DNA from: Cricetomys ansorgei
Lineage: Eukaryota > Chordata > Mammalia > Rodentia > Nesomyidae
NCBI GenBank assembly: GCA_026225945.1
Contig: JAMJFZ010000289.1
Coordinates: 5,019,001-5,083,000 of the forward strand
DNA length: 64,000 nt
Direction: 5' to 3'
Numbering within the stretch: position 1 is the stretch's first letter; every line of letters begins with the position of its first letter. Below, piece after piece: positions 59,004 to 64,000 of this stretch. Position numbers and translations under genes: made by a program. The notes under the pieces were generated by a model that was given only the letters and a program-made list of their open reading frames with translations, was not told the origin of the DNA and made no database searches.

Positions 59004-60776
59004 GAAAACCTCCTGAGGGCAGACACTAAGCTGTATGTCATGTCCTATAGCCATTAACCAGAGTTTCTTTGACCACAGCTTGTATATCATGCCCTGGCAC
59101 TCACTCATTTCTGGTTACACTGGTTATCTTTCTTATTTCTTAAGCAAACTCATTATATTGTTGCCTAAATCGTCTATTTTCGAAATGTTCTTCTCCAATA
59201 CTTCCATTGCTCCATTCATTTTTGCTAGTCCGAGCTCATTATGTGTCTGATTTAATCAGAAAGACCTTCTCAAATAAAAGCCCCAGATAAGGCAATTCTT
59301 CCTCTGCCTCACTTTCAACTTCCATCTATTCTCTTCATTCTAGTACTTACAGGGAGCAGGCATATGGCTTGTGTAGTGTGTGCTTCTTTCGCCAGAGAGT
59401 AGTGATCAGACTATGTACTTTATTTCACTGATTTATGCAATCTTCTAGAGCTGTCACATAGTCAGCACTTTATGTATAGCAAGTGAAGGAGTAAAAAAAT
59501 ATTAATGAATACAAGTGTGCTTACTATGCTTTATGGGTTTGGCAATTACAACAGACAGAAATTCATATTAAGTATCATAATAGTAGAAAACACAATGGCA
59601 ATGAAAATATTTAAAAATGTTATTTGGTGTAAGGAAAACTTTGGCATATATCAAGGTGAATAACGCCTACCATTCACAAACTAAAATGAAGAAACTTTTA
59701 ATGATGATTTGCTTTTTGAGTTTATATGGAGCAGTATTTTATGAAAAATATGAATTTTGGAACAGTATCATGGTTTATGTGGTTTATTTTGGATGATAAT
59801 AATGAGGAAGATGATGATTTCAAAGCAATTGCTCCTAAATACTTAAAAATAAGTTCCCTTGCATTAGAATTAGTTACATGTGATTGTGATCCTTCTAATT
59901 AATAATTTGAAATAGAAGTCAGTGTGTGTGTAGTTCATTGTATTCCAGTGAAGTAGCTGGCATATAATATTTATAGTACTATGTGATTGCATGGAAAGCA
60001 TTAGTTTATATTGTCTGAATTAAATGTGTTTATTCCTGCATGAATACAAACCTCAACTGGAATGCATTTGAAAGCAATGAGTATTCTTTCTACCTGCTGT
60101 TTCTTAGTTGAGAAAATTCAAATTTACCTCAAGAAGACATTATTTTTTTCTTTAATAAGTGATTTATAATTTCACTGGCTCTAATTTACTATAAGCAAAA
60201 CATCTGATTAATAATGTACTTAATATGAGTTATTAAGTTTCTATTAGACTAAATTACCACCCCCAGAGACCTGCAAAACTACTTTGAATTAATTTGCATC
60301 ACCAGTACTTACACACATCACCTTTTCTCTATGTCATATATACATGAATTTATATATATGAACACACTGTTCCAGAAGAGGAAGTCATATTATAAAAGCT
60401 TAAATTCTAAGTTCTGGATGTTGTTTGCAATAATAATAACTTAAATCATGAATTCCAGAAATTCTGTATCAAAATCCATTTTCAATAAACTATACTAGAG
60501 CAGAATCCATATTAATCTTCTAATTAATTTTAACAAGATCATCAATTTAATACAAGGGTGTAATTGATTGGTTTAATATGAATAGCATAAAGAACATAGT
60601 TTTTCTGTGAATCTTATAAACACTGAGGCAGAACTGTCTATAGGGTGTACCTCCTCTAGCTTGAAGCAAGGCAGTTGTCAACACTGCCTAAGAAACTTGG
60701 CATCACAGCAATGCATAAAGACTGGAGATTATATTTCAACTGAATAAGTGATGCTTTGTTTAAACACAATGTTCTT
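59004..60776. other. Unique AT-rich DNA, nothing recognised
   Basis: One 71-codon frame (59035-59250) without motif. No transposon recognised. Confidence 0.45.
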
Positions 60777-60845
60777 CTGAGGGTAGAACCTAGGTTCTTC
60801 CCCACTCGAGCTGAGCATTCTGCCACTGAGCCATAGCCCTAGCTT
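60777..60845 (-). repeat. ID SINE, antisense
   Basis: 'agaacctaggttcttcccca' followed by 'gagctgagcattctgccactgagccatagccctagct' is the reverse complement of ID ('agctagggctatggctcagtggcagaatgc'). The internal substitutions argue against a live tRNA gene. Confidence 0.8.
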
Positions 60846-61774
60846 ACTTCATCTTCTAAAACTAGGTTAACATCATTGGTTGATTTATGAACTCCATTTC
60901 ATGCGATAATTGAAAGAATTCTGGAGAGTGGGTATATTCTCAGTTTACACTGAAAATGTGGTGACTGAAAGCATTTGGCTATTAACTAATGAAACAAGCC
61001 TGTGAATATTTTCTAACCACATATCTACAAAGCAGATTTTCAACTCAATTTCTCAAGGCTAACAAGGGTATCAGGCTGGATTAGGAATCAGAAGTCCCCA
61101 TTCCTCAACACACATGATTACCTCACATCTGTTCCATAGTACGCAGCATTAATTTTAGAAGTAATGCTGCAGCATTAGTCTGAGTTGACCCAGAAAGGCA
61201 CTGGATCACTTAGGGCTAAACTCTGTGTTCCCAATTCAGTCAGATCCCCAAATCTGAAACATTTCATCATGTCTTCATCCAAACTATAAAGAGAAGCATA
61301 TAGGGAGTCAGAAAGCCAGGTCATATAACTTTATTTTCCCTTCCCACCCCTCTTATTCTGTACTTCCAAATGAAGTTTTCTAAATCATGAAAGTGTCACT
61401 TTGAGATGTGAACTTTACGTATTTCCAAAGACCTCCTTCATTTTAAATTATAGATTATTTGAATTCAGCAGAAAATGTGAAATGTAGTAAGTAAGAAAGT
61501 GAAAATTATCCATAATCCAGTTTAGGGTTGTTTAAGGTGAGTGTGCCTGGCTGAAATGGAGATAATGATTAAAGAGAGAGCTTTGGAATCTGAAAAGTGG
61601 TAGTGAGCCCTTTGCAGCATTCAGCAAAGATACGATCAGAGCCCAAACTGCAGCAATGGAATAGGACAGGAAAGAGATTCCGTGATACTGAAGACATGGA
61701 GTCCAAGTTTTCTGATGTGAGGGAAACGATAGGCGATAATATGAGCAATGAACCTTGTGAGTCCTGGGCATGCG
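60846..61774. other. Unique DNA, nothing recognised
   Basis: Overlapping short frames near 61532-61965 have no motifs. Confidence 0.4.
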
Positions 61775-61970
61775 TCACAAAGCACATTGGAAAGGGCTCA
61801 GACCTTGGCACATCAGGTTGTGGGCCAGCATCAAATCCATATTCTAACAGATTCTACTCATGCGACCTTGAATGCATGACCTGGTATCTCTCAATGTCAG
61901 TTCAAAGAGAAAATTTATATATGAATAGTTTAGAATTGTTTGGAAGTTTTAACTTTGGTAATTAAGGTAC
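61775..61970 (+). repeat. MIR SINE relic
   Basis: 'ttggaaagggctcagaccttggc', 'tcaaatccatattctaa', 'catgcgaccttgaatgcatgacc' and 'tctctcaatgtcagtt' follow the MIR 5' half in order ('gactctggagccag', 'tcgaatcccggctctgcc', 'tgtgaccttgggcaag', 'ctctctgtgcctcagtt'). A 122-codon frame (61597-61965) overlaps it and is discounted. Confidence 0.55.
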
Positions 61971-63498
61971 CAAGACTGTACATATAATGTACTTAGCAGC
62001 CAGTATAACTTCTGTCTCTGAAGTGAGACAGAAAAAAAGCATTGGGAAATAGAAGTCTAGAACTCAAAGAGACATGAAGACTGGGGATGTGAGGCTCTAT
62101 GGTGTCATCGGTGTCTATATACGGTGTTGAGTGACTTTTCCTGGAGAGAGGTGAATAAATAACTATCTATTCACTAACAACGAACTGAAAAAACCATGTC
62201 TCTAGTCTATCTTAGTGATCCAGATCAGTGGGACTACTTAAGGAAGATAGGTAGCTCAAAGACAGCTGCATCGTGGAAAAGTACCCCACAAACCTCCCCA
62301 GAAAATTGCTGCTACTTTTATGGAGAGAGCCCTTATAATCTTCTAAGTCTCTGGATCTTCCAGGTACTTGTAGTTTTTATTTTTGAAGACCTGTGAGATT
62401 CATCTATTTCCTCCCTTCAGGGGGGAATGTTTTGGTTTGGATAAGATAGCTTTGCAACAATGGAGTGTGATGAAACTCATACAGGACCAGAGAACACATG
62501 CCAGAGAAGAAAAAAGACATTGTTGAGGGAAGTAAGATGAGTTAAGGAGGAACCCTTATCGACTGGAAACTATCCAGGCCTCAGCACAGCCCCATCCATG
62601 CCTCTGTACTCTGCTCTTCAGCTCAGGCCTGTTCACACCAATGCACTCAGTGCTATTCAACGTGGCCCCATCTACGTGACTGCACACTGTGTTGTTCACC
62701 ACCTGATTTCCTTGGCAAGGTCATGTATCCTCTGTTCTAGGGAGAGTCACACTGCCAGTTCACAGCGGAGGATGGCTGCTTCAAGGCAGCAGTTGACGTC
62801 GGTTCACTTTGCCCAACCAGTTAGGGAAGATTCTCTTAAAGTTGGGAGACTGGAGTGCTAATGTGATACACAGGCAATTTCTAAGGATTCCACACAGAAA
62901 CCTTCAACTAGTCTATGGGACGTTTAATAAATTAGTAATAGGTCTGACTGCAGCACACTCTGCTGTGATAGAGTATAAGCTTAAGGGAATGAGGAAATTA
63001 CACCAACCCTCACTACCAAGCTGAAACACTTTCAAGGATTTCCAAACATGGGTCTCTCCCCAGCATGTTTATCCTTCCTCATGCTACTCAGGTCTCCCTT
63101 CTGAGAGACCTTTCTGATCATGCAGCTGAAAGAGAACATCCCTGTAACAGAAGTCAGAACTCCGAATGTCCCTTTTAGAGCATTTGACATACTGTTTCTT
63201 TCTTTCCATTAGGATTTCAGAGTCTAAAAGCCCACTGAGTTTTCATGTTCCAAAATTCCAGTTTTATGTTGTTTTAGTTAAGGCAGAAATAAACATTTGG
63301 TGAAGGTCGTTAAAATGATTGAATGACTATGATATGGTTGTCACTTCAAAATTAGTGCCCTATTTTAAATGATCATTTTATAGAAAAATAATAAGAATCC
63401 TTCCAAATGGCGTTTTATAATTAGCATATCATTTCACCTTTAGTGCACTATTATAGAAGTTTATTTTTTGCTTGTGTTTAAAATATTGTTTTGTACAT
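61971..63498. other. Unique DNA, nothing recognised
   Basis: A GC-richer stretch at 62580-62830 is open for 87 codons (62598-62861) but has no known motif. No transposon recognised. Confidence 0.4.
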
Positions 63499-63781
63499 TG
63501 TTGGGTGAGGAGCTGTCTAGGTCTTCATGTTTTGTATTGTCTTCAGGTATTGGATTAATATAGGGGAATATTTGATTGCTTGTGATCTGCATGTGCTATC
63601 AGTAGAACACTTGAGGAGTTCTGAATCAGTGAAAAGACCTGAGCTCAGATGCCCAGGGTTCCACTGTCCAGTATGGTGTTGGCCATGATGGTGGTTCCCT
63701 CTGCAGAGGTCTGGCAAGGTTTGCACTATAAGTATGCCTCTGTGTCTTCCTTGTGACCTGCCAAGTAAGTGAATTACTACA
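63499..63781 (+). mobile_element. ERVK-type LTR (copy 2), sense
   Basis: Begins TGTTGGGTGAGG and ends CTACA, so it has TG...CA ends at about 283 bp. It is directly followed by a primer binding site. About 75% identical by eye to the copy at 22646-22900. The presence of the primer binding site shows this is a 5' LTR of a sense-oriented element whose body would lie beyond the window. No retroviral gene is visible inside the window. Confidence 0.75.
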
Positions 63782-63783
63782 AA

Positions 63784-63803
63784 TGGCACCTGCAACGTGG
63801 GGC
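63784..63803 (+). promoter_or_regulatory. Retroviral primer binding site, tRNA-Lys1,2-like
   Basis: TGGCACCTGCAACGTGGGGC resembles the tRNA-Lys1,2 type site (TGGCGCCCAACGTGGGGC), with a G-to-A change and a small insertion. It lies two bases after the LTR end, the normal place. Confidence 0.75.
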
Positions 63804-64000
63804 ATGACGTCATGCCAACTAACATCCACTGAGAGCCAGGGAAAAAGAAAAAGAAACTTCAAACCTTGCAGAGTCCATTTTGCTTTGTTTGGTTTTGTTC
63901 TGTTCTGTTTTGTTTTGTTTTCTGCAAACCTGTCCAGATACTGGTGAGGTGAGGCAGTACTGACAAGACACATCTGCTTTAGTGATGAGACTCCACCCCA
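63804..64000 (+). mobile_element. Endogenous retrovirus leader, start only
   Basis: Sequence downstream of the primer binding site up to the window edge, with a (TTTTG)n-like run at 63878-63921. No gag frame is recognisable here. It is assigned to the ERV by position only. Confidence 0.45.

Noticed and set aside
60777..60845. Possible tRNA gene on the minus strand
   Set aside because: Same reasoning: an ID element in antisense with eroded stems.
61597..61965. 122-codon plus-strand open frame
   Set aside because: Its second half is a MIR relic and no motif is visible in the first half.
1..64000. CRISPR array, operon, phage or bacterial mobile system
   Set aside because: No regular repeat-spacer structure and no prokaryotic gene density; the repeat content is rodent.

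Overview
The window is nuclear DNA from a rodent, most likely a muroid (mouse, rat, hamster or vole type). It is AT-rich, CpG-poor and gene-free as far as I can read it. The organism call rests on the mix of rodent SINEs (B1, B2/B3, B4 and ID types), rodent-type L1 3' ends, many MaLR LTRs of MT/ORR1 style, an ERVK-type LTR and long CA/TA/GAAA microsatellites. Species cannot be settled: every SINE and LINE copy I see is old and diverged, and no near-consensus young element is present. All repeat family names come from memory of consensus sequences, not from a database search.

No functional protein-coding exon, rRNA, tRNA, snoRNA or CRISPR array could be supported. The open frames present are short (none above about 145 codons). 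The longest lie inside retroelements (23496-23903, 25425-25862), microsatellites or unique non-coding DNA. The only gene-derived sequence I recognise is a 5'-truncated, frameshifted processed copy of ribosomal protein RPLP1 at about 41070-41390. Its poly(A) end has grown into a roughly 190-bp GGAA/GAAA microsatellite. The window therefore looks like a gene desert or the inside of a very large intron.

Layout. 1-9 kb: mostly unique DNA with a pentanucleotide array, small tandem duplications, MIR relics, an ancient L1M 3' end and a SINE cluster at 8.6-9.0 kb. 11.3-12.6 kb: an antisense L1 fragment split by a SINE-like insertion. 13.9-18.9 kb: antisense MaLR LTR, B1, compound CA/GA/GACA microsatellite, ID element, and a conserved-looking unique block at 17.9-18.5 kb. 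22-28 kb: the densest retroelement area, holding an MLT1 LTR, an ERVK-type LTR, a MaLR internal region with its LTR, an L1 3' UTR and two more MaLR LTRs. 31.8-32.7 kb: two LTR-like repeats tail to tail. 35-41 kb: mostly unique DNA with enhancer-like motif clusters near 38.4 and 40.2 kb. 41-47 kb: the RPLP1 pseudogene, two B3 SINEs and two long polypurine/polypyrimidine tracts. 47-52 kb: unique DNA with an enhancer-like block at 49.7-50.35 kb. 52-58 kb: B1 and B3 SINEs and another LTR-like repeat. 58.4-59.0 kb: a retroposon with a poly(A) end. 63.5-64 kb: an ERVK-type LTR followed by a tRNA-Lys-like primer binding site, so a provirus or its remnant probably runs off the right edge.

There is no operon-like or multi-gene system here. 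What is worth following up is the retroelement architecture, several small tandem and inverted repeats in otherwise unique DNA, and five blocks that read like conserved non-coding regulatory elements. That last point is inference from base composition and motifs and needs a cross-species alignment.
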